Source: Firmicutes bacterium CAG:145 | Lineage (GTDB): Bacteria > Bacillota > Clostridia > Peptostreptococcales > Anaerovoracaceae | NCBI GenBank assembly: GCA_000435715.1 | Contig: FR882595.1 | Coordinates: forward strand, 125,044 to 164,646 | Reading direction: 5' to 3' | DNA: 39,603 nucleotides | Part shown: positions 33,163 through 39,603 of the stretch, one piece after another | Layout of the letters: every line of letters starts with the position of its first letter | How positions within the stretch are numbered: the first letter of the stretch is position 1 | The notes under the pieces: model-generated | Told to the model about the DNA's origin: nothing | What the model saw: the letters and a program-made list of their open reading frames with translations, nothing else | Databases searched by the model: none | Translations under genes and position numbers: made by a program

Positions 33163-34503
33163 ATGAACATAGGAGAGATAGGAAGGACTTTCTTTCAATA
33201 TCTGTACGACGGCATCCTTATCGTGGACAGGGATTCGGTGGTGCAGTACATCAACCCGGCATATACGCGGATTACGGGCATCACGGAAGATAAGATCATC
33301 GGCAAGCCCCTTAAAGAAGTAAGGCCGGGAGCCAGACTGGTGGAAGTGGTAAGCTCAGGCGAGCCCATAGTGGGAGCCTTGAGAAGAGAAAAGGGCGTAG
33401 ACTATACGGTGAACATGTCCCCCATCTTAGAAGACGGCAAGGTTACGGGAGCCATCTCTGTAGTGAGCAATATAGAGGACGTACGGAAGCTTTCCAAGAC
33501 CATAAATAAATACGAGAGCGAGATTCTGAGACTGGAAAACAGGATGCAGGCCATAAACAGAGCCAAATATACGCTGGATGACATAATCGCCAAAGACCCG
33601 GTTTCCGTCAAGCTGAAGGATGACGTGCTGAGAATCGCCAGAAAGGAAACCACCGTGGTGTTGATGGGAGAAAGCGGCACCGGCAAGGAATTATATGCTC
33701 AAGCCATTCATAACACATCTTCCAGGAAAAACAATTCCTTCATCGCCGTAAACTGCGCGTCTTTCCGGAAAGAGCTTCTCGAAAGCGAGCTTTTCGGGTA
33801 CGAGGACGGCGCTTTCACGGGTGCGAAGAAAGGCGGCAAGATGGGCTTGTTCGAGGCCGCCGACAACGGAACCATATTTTTGGACGAAATATCCGAGATG
33901 AGCATGGAGACTCAGGGACACCTTTTGAGAACACTTCAGGAGCACACCATAAGGCGGGTGGGAAGCATAAAGGAAATTCCGGTCAACATAAGAATCGTGG
34001 CGGCTACCAATAAAAACCTGGAGAAATGCGTCGAAGAGGGCACTTTCCGCCACGACTTATATTACCGCATAGCCATATATCCGGTGAGAATACCGCCCCT
34101 ATCGGAACGCAAGCAAGACATACCGGCCCTTTCGGAGGCCTTCTGCGACGAACAGCGCAACGCCTTGAAGAGAAACATCACCATTTCAGAGGAAACCAAG
34201 GAAGCGTTGATGGCATATCGGTGGCCGGGAAATGTGAGAGAGCTGAGGAATGCCATAGAATTTTCGGTCAACAGCATGGAAGGAACCGTAATAGAACCGA
34301 GGCATTTGCCTTACAGGATGCAGGCCCATGGACAGAGGCCGGAGACCGTTTCCGTCAAAAAGCTTTCCGAAGCCGTGAGAGAGGCGGAACGGGCGGAGAT
34401 ATTCAAGGCCCTCAAGATATGGGGAGACGATATGGAGGGCAAGAAGAGAGCCGCGGAGGCTTTGGGAATATCCCTTGCGAGCCTTTACAATAAGATTAAG
34501 TGA
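33163..34503 (+). CDS. Sigma-54-dependent transcriptional activator with PAS domain
   Basis: The 446-residue enhancer-binding protein has an N-terminal PAS sensor domain (about 7-110; LYDGILIVDRDSVVQYINPAYTRI begins near residue 15). The AAA+ domain shows Walker A GESGTGKE (169-176), the sigma-54 contact loop GAFTGA (216-221), LFEAADNGTIFLDEI and VAATNKNL. A Fis-type helix-turn-helix (about 420-446, KRAAEALGISLASLYNKIK) ends it. There is no receiver domain, so a small ligand probably acts through PAS. The exact sigma-54 promoter 98 bases downstream shows that its target is the adjoining catabolic operon. Confidence 0.94.
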   Translation: MNIGEIGRTFFQYLYDGILIVDRDSVVQYINPAYTRITGITEDKIIGKPLKEVRPGARLVEVVSSGEPIVGALRREKGVDYTVNMSPILEDGKVTGAISVVSNIEDVRKLSKTINKYESEILRLENRMQAINRAKYTLDDIIAKDPVSVKLKDDVLRIARKETTVVLMGESGTGKELYAQAIHNTSSRKNNSFIAVNCASFRKELLESELFGYEDGAFTGAKKGGKMGLFEAADNGTIFLDEISEMSMETQGHLLRTLQEHTIRRVGSIKEIPVNIRIVAATNKNLEKCVEEGTFRHDLYYRIAIYPVRIPPLSERKQDIPALSEAFCDEQRNALKRNITISEETKEALMAYRWPGNVRELRNAIEFSVNSMEGTVIEPRHLPYRMQAHGQRPETVSVKKLSEAVREAERAEIFKALKIWGDDMEGKKRAAEALGISLASLYNKIK

Positions 34504-34504
34504 A

Positions 34505-34542
34505 TTCTAAAATTATAGAAATTTAGAACAGTGATTTCTAAA
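34505..34542 (+). promoter_or_regulatory. Candidate upstream activator sites: two dyads
   Basis: TTCTA (34505-34509) and TAGAA (34516-34520) form one dyad. TTTAGAA (34522-34528) and TTCTAAA (34536-34542) form a second, perfect one with a 7-base spacer. Both use the TAGAA/TTCTA half-site and lie 60-95 bases before the sigma-54 promoter, a normal enhancer distance. Confidence 0.55.
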
Positions 34543-34557
34543 ATCTTGGAAAAAACC

Positions 34558-34598
34558 GATGAGAGAGGGTAAAAAATCATGATTTACTCTCTTTTTTT
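34558..34598 (+). terminator. Terminator after the sigma-54 regulator
   Basis: AGAGAGGGTAAA and TTTACTCTCT pair around AAATCATGA with a small GG bulge, followed by a T-run up to 34598. It separates the regulator transcript from the catabolic operon. Confidence 0.65.
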
Positions 34599-34600
34599 AT

Positions 34601-34616
34601 TGGCACGGTAATTGCT
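34601..34616 (+). promoter_or_regulatory. Sigma-54 (-24/-12) promoter of the catabolic operon
   Basis: TGGCACGGTAATTGCT matches the sigma-54 consensus TGGCACG-N4-TTGC(A/T) at every defined position. GG and GC are ten bases apart, as required. The first gene starts at 34655. Confidence 0.93.
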
Positions 34617-34654
34617 CATATATAAAAGTGAAAATGATGAAAGGAGACGCTGAT

Positions 34655-36001
34655 TTGAAAAAGATAAGAATAGGAGGCGGAGCCGGATACGGCGGCGACC
34701 GAATAGAGCCGGCGGTAGACCTGATTCGCTTCGGAAATCTGGATTATATAATCTTTGAATGTCTGGCGGAGCGAACCATAGCCCTCGCCCAGCAAAAAAA
34801 GAAGGAAGACAGCCGCAAAGGCTACAACGAACTGCTAAAGCACCGCATGTCGAAAGTTCTTCCCCTTCTCAAGGATCATAAAGTTAAGATCATAACCAAC
34901 ATGGGCGCGGCCAATCCAAAGGCAGCCATGGAAGTTACCGGACGGATGGCAAGAGAATACGGTCTGACAGACCTTAAGATAATGGGCGTATTGGGAGACG
35001 ACATTATAGACGGAATAGACCGGTATATGGACTTCGAGATACTGGAGACCGGACAGCCCCTCAGCAGCATAGCAGACGATATAGTGTCTGCCAACGCTTA
35101 CATAGGCGCCGGCGGAATAGTGGAGGCCCTGAAGCAGGGAGCCGACATAGTGATTTCCGGAAGAGTCGCAGACCCGGCCCTCACGCTGGCTCCGGCGATA
35201 TACGAATTCGGCTGGTCCATGGACGACTATGAGAAGCTGGGAAAGGGAACCGTGATGGGACACCTGCTGGAGTGCGGAGCTCAGGTGTGCGGCGGATATT
35301 TCGCAGACCCGCCGTACAAAGAAGTACCGAAGCCGTGGGACATAGGCTTTCCGATAGGAGAAATCACGGAAGACGGCGACATTACCATTTCCAAGCTAAA
35401 TAAGGCCGGAGGCGTCGTCAGCAGGGAGACGGTGGCGGAACAGCTCATATATGAAATTCACGACCCGTCGGCATATTACACACCGGACGTGGCTGCCGAT
35501 TTTTCCGGCATACAGATAGAAGAAAGAGACGGCGCCGTAAAGGTAACCGGAGCCTCGGGAAACGAGAAGAACGGCAAATACAAGGTGAGCGTGGCCTATA
35601 AAGACGGCTTTATAGGCGAGGGTGAGATGAGCTATACAGGAAGCGGGGCCGAGACCAGAGCGCGGCTTGCTATAGAGATAGTCAAGAAGTGGATGGAGCC
35701 TTGGAAGGACAAGATAGAAGAAGAAAAATACGACATCATAGGCGTCGATTCACTCCACGGAGACATTACCGGGGCAGGCGGAGCTTCTCCGGCAGAATGT
35801 AGAATAAGAGCCGCCGTCAGGACTAAAGATAAGGAAGCGGCCGAAGTGGTGGGAAAAGAAGTGGAAGCCTTATACACCAATGGGCCTGCCGGAGGCGGCG
35901 GGGCCAGAAAGTCGGTGAAGGAAGTAATCGCCATAGCTTCCATATTCGTGCCCGAAGACGACATAAAAATCGAAACAGCTTTGTGGGAGGGAGAAGAATG
36001 A
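34655..36001 (+). CDS. AtuA-like DUF1446 protein (acyclic terpene utilisation family)
   Basis: The 448-residue protein begins MKKIRIGGGAGYGGDRIEPA and continues YIIFECLAERTIALAQ, the DUF1446/AtuA signature. Further features are KIITNMGAANPKAAMEV, VISGRVADPALTLAP and a C-terminal GPAGGGGARKS. AtuA belongs to citronellol/geraniol breakdown in Pseudomonas, but its reaction is unknown and most DUF1446 proteins are not terpene-linked. TTG 34655 is chosen: AAAGGAG lies eight bases upstream and the conserved N-terminus follows directly. Earlier in-frame starts (GTG 34628) lie upstream of that site. It overlaps the next gene by ATGA. Confidence 0.9.
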   Translation: MKKIRIGGGAGYGGDRIEPAVDLIRFGNLDYIIFECLAERTIALAQQKKKEDSRKGYNELLKHRMSKVLPLLKDHKVKIITNMGAANPKAAMEVTGRMAREYGLTDLKIMGVLGDDIIDGIDRYMDFEILETGQPLSSIADDIVSANAYIGAGGIVEALKQGADIVISGRVADPALTLAPAIYEFGWSMDDYEKLGKGTVMGHLLECGAQVCGGYFADPPYKEVPKPWDIGFPIGEITEDGDITISKLNKAGGVVSRETVAEQLIYEIHDPSAYYTPDVAADFSGIQIEERDGAVKVTGASGNEKNGKYKVSVAYKDGFIGEGEMSYTGSGAETRARLAIEIVKKWMEPWKDKIEEEKYDIIGVDSLHGDITGAGGASPAECRIRAAVRTKDKEAAEVVGKEVEALYTNGPAGGGGARKSVKEVIAIASIFVPEDDIKIETALWEGEE

Positions 36002-36297
36002 AACTGAGAGAAATCGCTCACTCCAGAACGGGAGACAAGGGAAACATATCCAACATCTCTGTGATAGCCTATAAGCAGCAGGACTACGAGACGATAAAAC
36101 AGAAGGTGACTGCGGAAAAGGTGAAAGAGTACTTTTCCGGCATAGTCAAGGGAGACGTGGTTATATATGAACTTCCGAACCTGTGGGCGCTGAACATAGT
36201 CATGTATCAGGCTCTGGGCGGAGGCGTGACGAGATCGCTGTCCCTGGACACCCACGGCAAAAGCCTCAGCAGTCTCCTCATGGACATGGAGATATAG
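35998..36297 (+). CDS. DUF4387 protein, AtuA partner
   Basis: The 99-residue protein has the family start LREIAHSRTGDKGNISNISVIAY, a middle segment IYELPNLWALNIVMYQALGGG, and ends TRSLSLDTHGKSLSSLLMDMEI. Such short proteins are either fused to the end of AtuA-like proteins or encoded next to them, so the two probably form one complex. The start ATG overlaps the upstream stop (ATGA). ATG 35998 is used, as the few residues further upstream would lie within the DUF1446 gene. Function is unknown. Confidence 0.87.
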   Translation: MKLREIAHSRTGDKGNISNISVIAYKQQDYETIKQKVTAEKVKEYFSGIVKGDVVIYELPNLWALNIVMYQALGGGVTRSLSLDTHGKSLSSLLMDMEI

Positions 36298-36321
36298 ACA
36301 AAATATAGAGAGGAGGAAAAA

Positions 36322-37530
36322 ATGCAGTTAACTGACATAGAAAAGAAGATACTCGCAGGTGAAGAAGGCGAAGCCAAGCAGATAGCCATGGAAATCCTGA
36401 CCAACATCGGAGAAGCCATGGAAGCCGACTTTTTTGTACAGGTATCGTCGGTTCAGGCCATGGCCCACTTCGGCTCTCTCCACATTGCAGGCAGAGACTG
36501 GCTGGAAAAGCTGGCCTGCATGGGCGGAAAATGCTGTGTTCCGACCACTCAGGACCCGGCTTCCATACCATTCAAGCATTGGCAGGAGATGGGCTACGAC
36601 AGTGAATACGCCGAGAATCAGTACAGGCTGGAAGCGGCCATCATGAAGCTGGGGGAGATGCCCAAGTGGTCATGTACCCCGTATTATCAGGGCAGCGTTC
36701 CGAGAGCCGGGCAGAATATAGCATGGGCCGAATCCTCGGCGGTAAGCTTCGCCAATTCCGTGCTCGGGGCAAGAACCAACAGGACTCCGGCGGGGCTGGC
36801 GGTGTGCGCGGCGCTGACGGGTAAGATGCCGCGGTACGGACTGTATCTTTCGGAAAACAGAAAAGCTACGATAAAGATAAATGTGGAGGCGGCCGGCCTT
36901 ACATCGCTGGACTACAACACCATCGGAATCATCACCGGAAAGATAGCGGGAGCCAAGATACCTGCCATCTACGGCCTGCCTCAATTCACCACCAACGATC
37001 AGCTCAAATATCTGGGAGCCTCGGCTGCTTCCAGCGGTCAGGTGGCCCTGTACCATGCTGACGGCATAACGCCGGAAGCCTTGTTTACAGATGTGTTTGA
37101 CGGCAAGGCGCCGGAGGAAGAATTCGTCATAACGAGAAAGGATCTTGACGACGAGGCCGAGAGAATGTCTGCGCCGGGAGAATGGCAGCCTCAGCTGGCA
37201 GTGGTGGGATGCCCTCACTATTCTTCTGAAGAAGTAATCAGACTGGCGGAGATATTCGGCGACAGAAAGGTTTCCGAGGGAAAGGCCTTCTGGGTCTTCA
37301 CCACCGCTGAGACGGAAAGTCTGGCCGAGAGGATGGGCATAAAGCAGAAGCTTGAAGACGCCGGCGTGAGAATCATGGCTCAGACTTGTCTGGTGATAAG
37401 CCCTCTGGTGGGAGGCTACAAGAAGCTGATAACCGACTCGGGAAAATTCGCCAGCTACCTTCCGTCAGAGCACAACATAGACATCCGTTATGCCGAAACG
37501 GAAAAATGCGTAGAGGCGGTGACAGAATGA
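36322..37530 (+). CDS. Aconitase X large (catalytic) subunit
   Basis: The 402-residue protein is a DUF521/aconitase X catalytic subunit: MQLTDIEKKILAGEEGEAKQ, AWAESSAVSFANSVLGARTN, VVGCPHYSSEEV and AQTCLVISPL. Likely Fe-S ligands by position in conserved motifs are Cys118, Cys297 and Cys356 (inference). Characterised members are dehydratases: cis-3-hydroxy-L-proline dehydratase in bacteria and phosphomevalonate dehydratase in archaea. The small subunit follows with ATGA overlap. The neighbours (amino acid symporter, amidohydrolase) favour an amino- or imino-acid substrate. GAGGAGG precedes the ATG. Confidence 0.92.
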   Translation: MQLTDIEKKILAGEEGEAKQIAMEILTNIGEAMEADFFVQVSSVQAMAHFGSLHIAGRDWLEKLACMGGKCCVPTTQDPASIPFKHWQEMGYDSEYAENQYRLEAAIMKLGEMPKWSCTPYYQGSVPRAGQNIAWAESSAVSFANSVLGARTNRTPAGLAVCAALTGKMPRYGLYLSENRKATIKINVEAAGLTSLDYNTIGIITGKIAGAKIPAIYGLPQFTTNDQLKYLGASAASSGQVALYHADGITPEALFTDVFDGKAPEEEFVITRKDLDDEAERMSAPGEWQPQLAVVGCPHYSSEEVIRLAEIFGDRKVSEGKAFWVFTTAETESLAERMGIKQKLEDAGVRIMAQTCLVISPLVGGYKKLITDSGKFASYLPSEHNIDIRYAETEKCVEAVTE

Positions 37531-37964
37531 ACAAGGAAGATATGATGAAAGGCAGAGGTCTTGTAAAGGGCATAGCAGAGGGCGAGGCTCTGGTAAGCAG
37601 GGAATCGCTGGTCTGGTCTCACGGAGTGGACCCGGAGACGGGTAAAATCGACGACGTCAGGGTCAGCGTCTGCGGCCAATGCGTAAAAGACAAGATACTC
37701 ATCTATCCGCTGGGAAAGGGATCCACCAGCGGAGCCACATGGATGCTGGAGGCAGTCAGGTGCGGAAACGGGCCTAAGGCCATAATAAACAAAGAGACGG
37801 AGCTGATAATCGTCGCCGGGGCCGTGCTTTCCGAAAAGCTTTACGGAAAAGCCATTCCCGTGGTAGACAGGTTGGATAAGGACCCGACGGAAGTCATTTC
37901 CACAGGCGATATAGTCCGCGTCGACGGGGAAAAAGGAACGGTTGAGATTATAAAGAAGGGCTAA
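37527..37964 (+). CDS. Aconitase X small (swivelling) subunit
   Basis: The 145-residue protein matches the DUF126 swivelling subunit: GRGLVKGIAEGEALVSRESL, the phosphate-loop-like GKGSTSGATWMLEA and a C-terminal GDIVRVDGEKGTVEI. It completes the two-subunit dehydratase with the preceding gene. ATG 37527 overlaps the large subunit's stop by four bases. The open frame extends 47 codons upstream into the large subunit gene, but those residues are unrelated to the family. Confidence 0.92.
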   Translation: MNKEDMMKGRGLVKGIAEGEALVSRESLVWSHGVDPETGKIDDVRVSVCGQCVKDKILIYPLGKGSTSGATWMLEAVRCGNGPKAIINKETELIIVAGAVLSEKLYGKAIPVVDRLDKDPTEVISTGDIVRVDGEKGTVEIIKKG

Positions 37965-37983
37965 AAAGAAAGGAGACTTTATC

Positions 37984-39393
37984 ATGCAAGCAATCATAGA
38001 CGTAACTACGGCCATTGCCAATTGGTTTTGGGGAGTTCCCATCCTGATCCTCGTAGGAGGAGGCGGACTGTATCTTTCCATAAGATGCGGATTCGTACAG
38101 ATAAGAAAATTCAGCTATATATGTTCGCAGACTTTCGGCAAGATGTTTCAGAAAGCAGAAGAGGGCAAGATTTCACCTTTTGCCGCCGCATGCTCGGCCC
38201 TTGGCTCTTCCATCGGAGCCTCAAACATCGTAGGCGTTCCCGTGGCCATCGCCCTCGGCGGACCGGGAGCTGTATTCTGGATGTGGCTCATAGCCATAGT
38301 GGGCTGCTGCACAAAATACTGTGAAATCGCCTTAGCCGTAAAGTACAAGGTCAGAGACGAGACCGGAACGTGGTTCGGCGGAGCCTTCAGCTACATAAAA
38401 GAAGCCTTCGGAATCAAGAAAATAGGAATAATAGCAGGTACTGTATTTGCTTTCTGTGGAGCCATCAACTGCCTTCCTTCATGCGCTTCTCAGATCTTGT
38501 CGGCAACTGCGCAGATTGGCGCTTTCAATGGAAATAAGACGATATTCGGAATCATAATAATAGCCTTCGTGACTCTGGTGGTGTTCGGCGGAATCAAGAG
38601 AATTGCGGCCGTAATGGAAAAGACCGTTCCTTTCATGGCTATAATATATCTCTTAGGCGTACTGGTAATATTAGTCATGAACTACGACCAGATAATTCCT
38701 TCCTTAATAGACATCGTCAAATACGCATTCACACCGCATGCGGCATTCGGAGGATTCACAGGTTCAACCATAGCTCTTGCCATGAGATGGGGTATCGCCC
38801 GCGGAGTATATTCCAACGAGGCAGGATACGGCACCGCCGCCATCGCGCACTCCGCCTCCGACGTAGACCACCCTATCAGACAGGCAGTCTGGGGAGTATT
38901 TGAAGTCGGCGTAGACACTCTGCTGGTATGTACGGCTACGGCTCTGGCAGTGCTGACTACAGGCGTATGGACTCAGGAAGGCATAGATTCAGGCGCTTTA
39001 GGCCAGGCGGCTTTCGGAACGGCATTCGGAAAGTTCGGTGAAATGTTCGTAGCGGTATGTGTTCTCTTATTCGTGCTGACCACTATCATCGTAGTAATCT
39101 ACTATGGCGAAAAGAACATGCAGTTCGTTTTCAAGACGGTCAAAGCCGGAATCATCTGGAGATGCGTAATACTGGCAGCCATGGTATTCGCCCTCTTCGG
39201 AATGGAGCTTACCATAGCATATCAGTTTATCGACTTCTTCGGCGCTCTTAAGATAATACCTAACATGCTGGCCCTCATATGGCTGGCTCCTCAGGTAGTG
39301 GCGCTGAATAAGGAATACTTTAACACGCCGGGCAAATATTACATGGCCGACATGGAAGCTAAAAAGGCCAAGAAAGCAGCCAAGAGGAAATAA
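37984..39393 (+). CDS. Na+/amino acid symporter, AGCS (alanine/glycine:cation) family
   Basis: The 469-residue membrane protein has about ten to eleven membrane segments. It shows the AGCS signatures GGGLYLSIRCGFVQIRKF, ACSALGSSIGASNIVGVPVA and MRWGIARGVYSNEAGYGTAA, the last matching the sodium:alanine symporter pattern. The C-terminus is lysine-rich. Family members import alanine, glycine or other small amino acids with Na+. Operon position suggests that it brings in the substrate processed by aconitase X. AAAGGAGA precedes the ATG. Confidence 0.94.
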   Translation: MQAIIDVTTAIANWFWGVPILILVGGGGLYLSIRCGFVQIRKFSYICSQTFGKMFQKAEEGKISPFAAACSALGSSIGASNIVGVPVAIALGGPGAVFWMWLIAIVGCCTKYCEIALAVKYKVRDETGTWFGGAFSYIKEAFGIKKIGIIAGTVFAFCGAINCLPSCASQILSATAQIGAFNGNKTIFGIIIIAFVTLVVFGGIKRIAAVMEKTVPFMAIIYLLGVLVILVMNYDQIIPSLIDIVKYAFTPHAAFGGFTGSTIALAMRWGIARGVYSNEAGYGTAAIAHSASDVDHPIRQAVWGVFEVGVDTLLVCTATALAVLTTGVWTQEGIDSGALGQAAFGTAFGKFGEMFVAVCVLLFVLTTIIVVIYYGEKNMQFVFKTVKAGIIWRCVILAAMVFALFGMELTIAYQFIDFFGALKIIPNMLALIWLAPQVVALNKEYFNTPGKYYMADMEAKKAKKAAKRK

Positions 39394-39395
39394 GT

Positions 39396-39603
39396 ATGAA
39401 GAAAGAAAATTATTCGCTGATAGAAGACTTGAGACATGACCTTCACAAGCATCCGGAGCTTTCTTATCAGGAGGTTTGGACAAAGCGGAAGCTGATGGAA
39501 TTCCTGACAGAACATACGAACCTCGAGCTTCACGACGGCGGAAGATATTTCTACGCCGTATACAGAGCCGAGGAAAAGAAGCGAGGAGCCATCGCTTTCA
39601 GGG
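39396..39603 (+). CDS. M20-family amidohydrolase/peptidase, N-terminal fragment
   Basis: The first 69 codons are present; the right edge cuts the gene. The translated start (MKKENYSLIEDLRHDLHKHP, then ELSYQE) is the usual N-terminus of M20 amidohydrolases such as hippurate hydrolase and IAA-amino acid hydrolases. These cleave N-acyl or N-carbamoyl groups from amino acids using a dinuclear metal site. The metal ligands lie beyond the window. It starts two bases after the symporter stop, so it is part of the sigma-54 operon. AGAGGAAATAAGT serves as the ribosome binding region. Confidence 0.85.
   Translation, partial: MKKENYSLIEDLRHDLHKHPELSYQEVWTKRKLMEFLTEHTNLELHDGGRYFYAVYRAEEKKRGAIAFR

Overview
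The window is a chromosomal stretch of a Gram-positive anaerobe, most likely a member of the Clostridia. This rests on four points: a clostridial-type division and cell wall (dcw) cluster, a MurE with the meso-diaminopimelate motif DNPR, strong AGGAGG-type ribosome binding sites, and heavy use of AGA/AGG and ATA codons. The genus cannot be fixed from the sequence. Almost every gene lies on the plus strand.

Layout. Positions 1-958 hold the start of a minus-strand multi-pass membrane protein (MFS-like) that leaves the left edge. A small membrane protein with its own promoter and terminator follows (1092-1319). Next is a minus-strand protein with about 53 cysteines (1549-2844), divergent from mraZ. 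From 3028 to 18006 runs the dcw cluster: mraZ, rsmH, an ftsL-like gene, a PASTA-bearing class B PBP (ftsI/spoVD type), murE, murF, mraY, murD, ftsW, murG, murA, ftsQ and ftsZ. The mraZ promoter carries 10-bp-spaced TGGT repeats, which look like the MraZ operator. From 18132 to 25308 lies a block also known from Bacillus: a TrmH/SpoU RNA methyltransferase, pheS, pheT, zapA and mutS2. It is followed by a DUF523 protein, argS, two radical SAM proteins (one with a B12-binding domain) and a TPR protein.

A perfect consensus promoter (TTGACA, 17 bp, TATAAT) starts a tRNA group: Asn(GUU), Leu(UAA) and initiator Met(CAU). Immediately 3' of the initiator tRNA is an exact 120-bp direct repeat (offset 225 bp). 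Each copy carries the last 22 nt of the tRNA, a strong terminator and an antisense copy of the T-arm. Beyond it is a four-gene accessory cassette (31725-32979) with different codon use. It includes a DUF3990 protein (ADP-ribosyltransferase-like) and a DUF3791 protein, and resembles a toxin-antitoxin module.

The right end is a sigma-54-controlled catabolic operon. A PAS/AAA+ enhancer-binding regulator (33163-34503) precedes an exact -24/-12 promoter (34601-34616) with upstream dyads. The operon encodes an AtuA-like DUF1446 protein, its DUF4387 partner, the large and small subunits of an aconitase X dehydratase, an AGCS Na+/amino acid symporter and an M20 amidohydrolase cut by the right edge. 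I read this as uptake and breakdown of an unknown amino- or imino-acid-like compound. It is the best candidate here for an undescribed pathway; the tRNA-linked repeat plus DUF3990/DUF3791 cassette is second.
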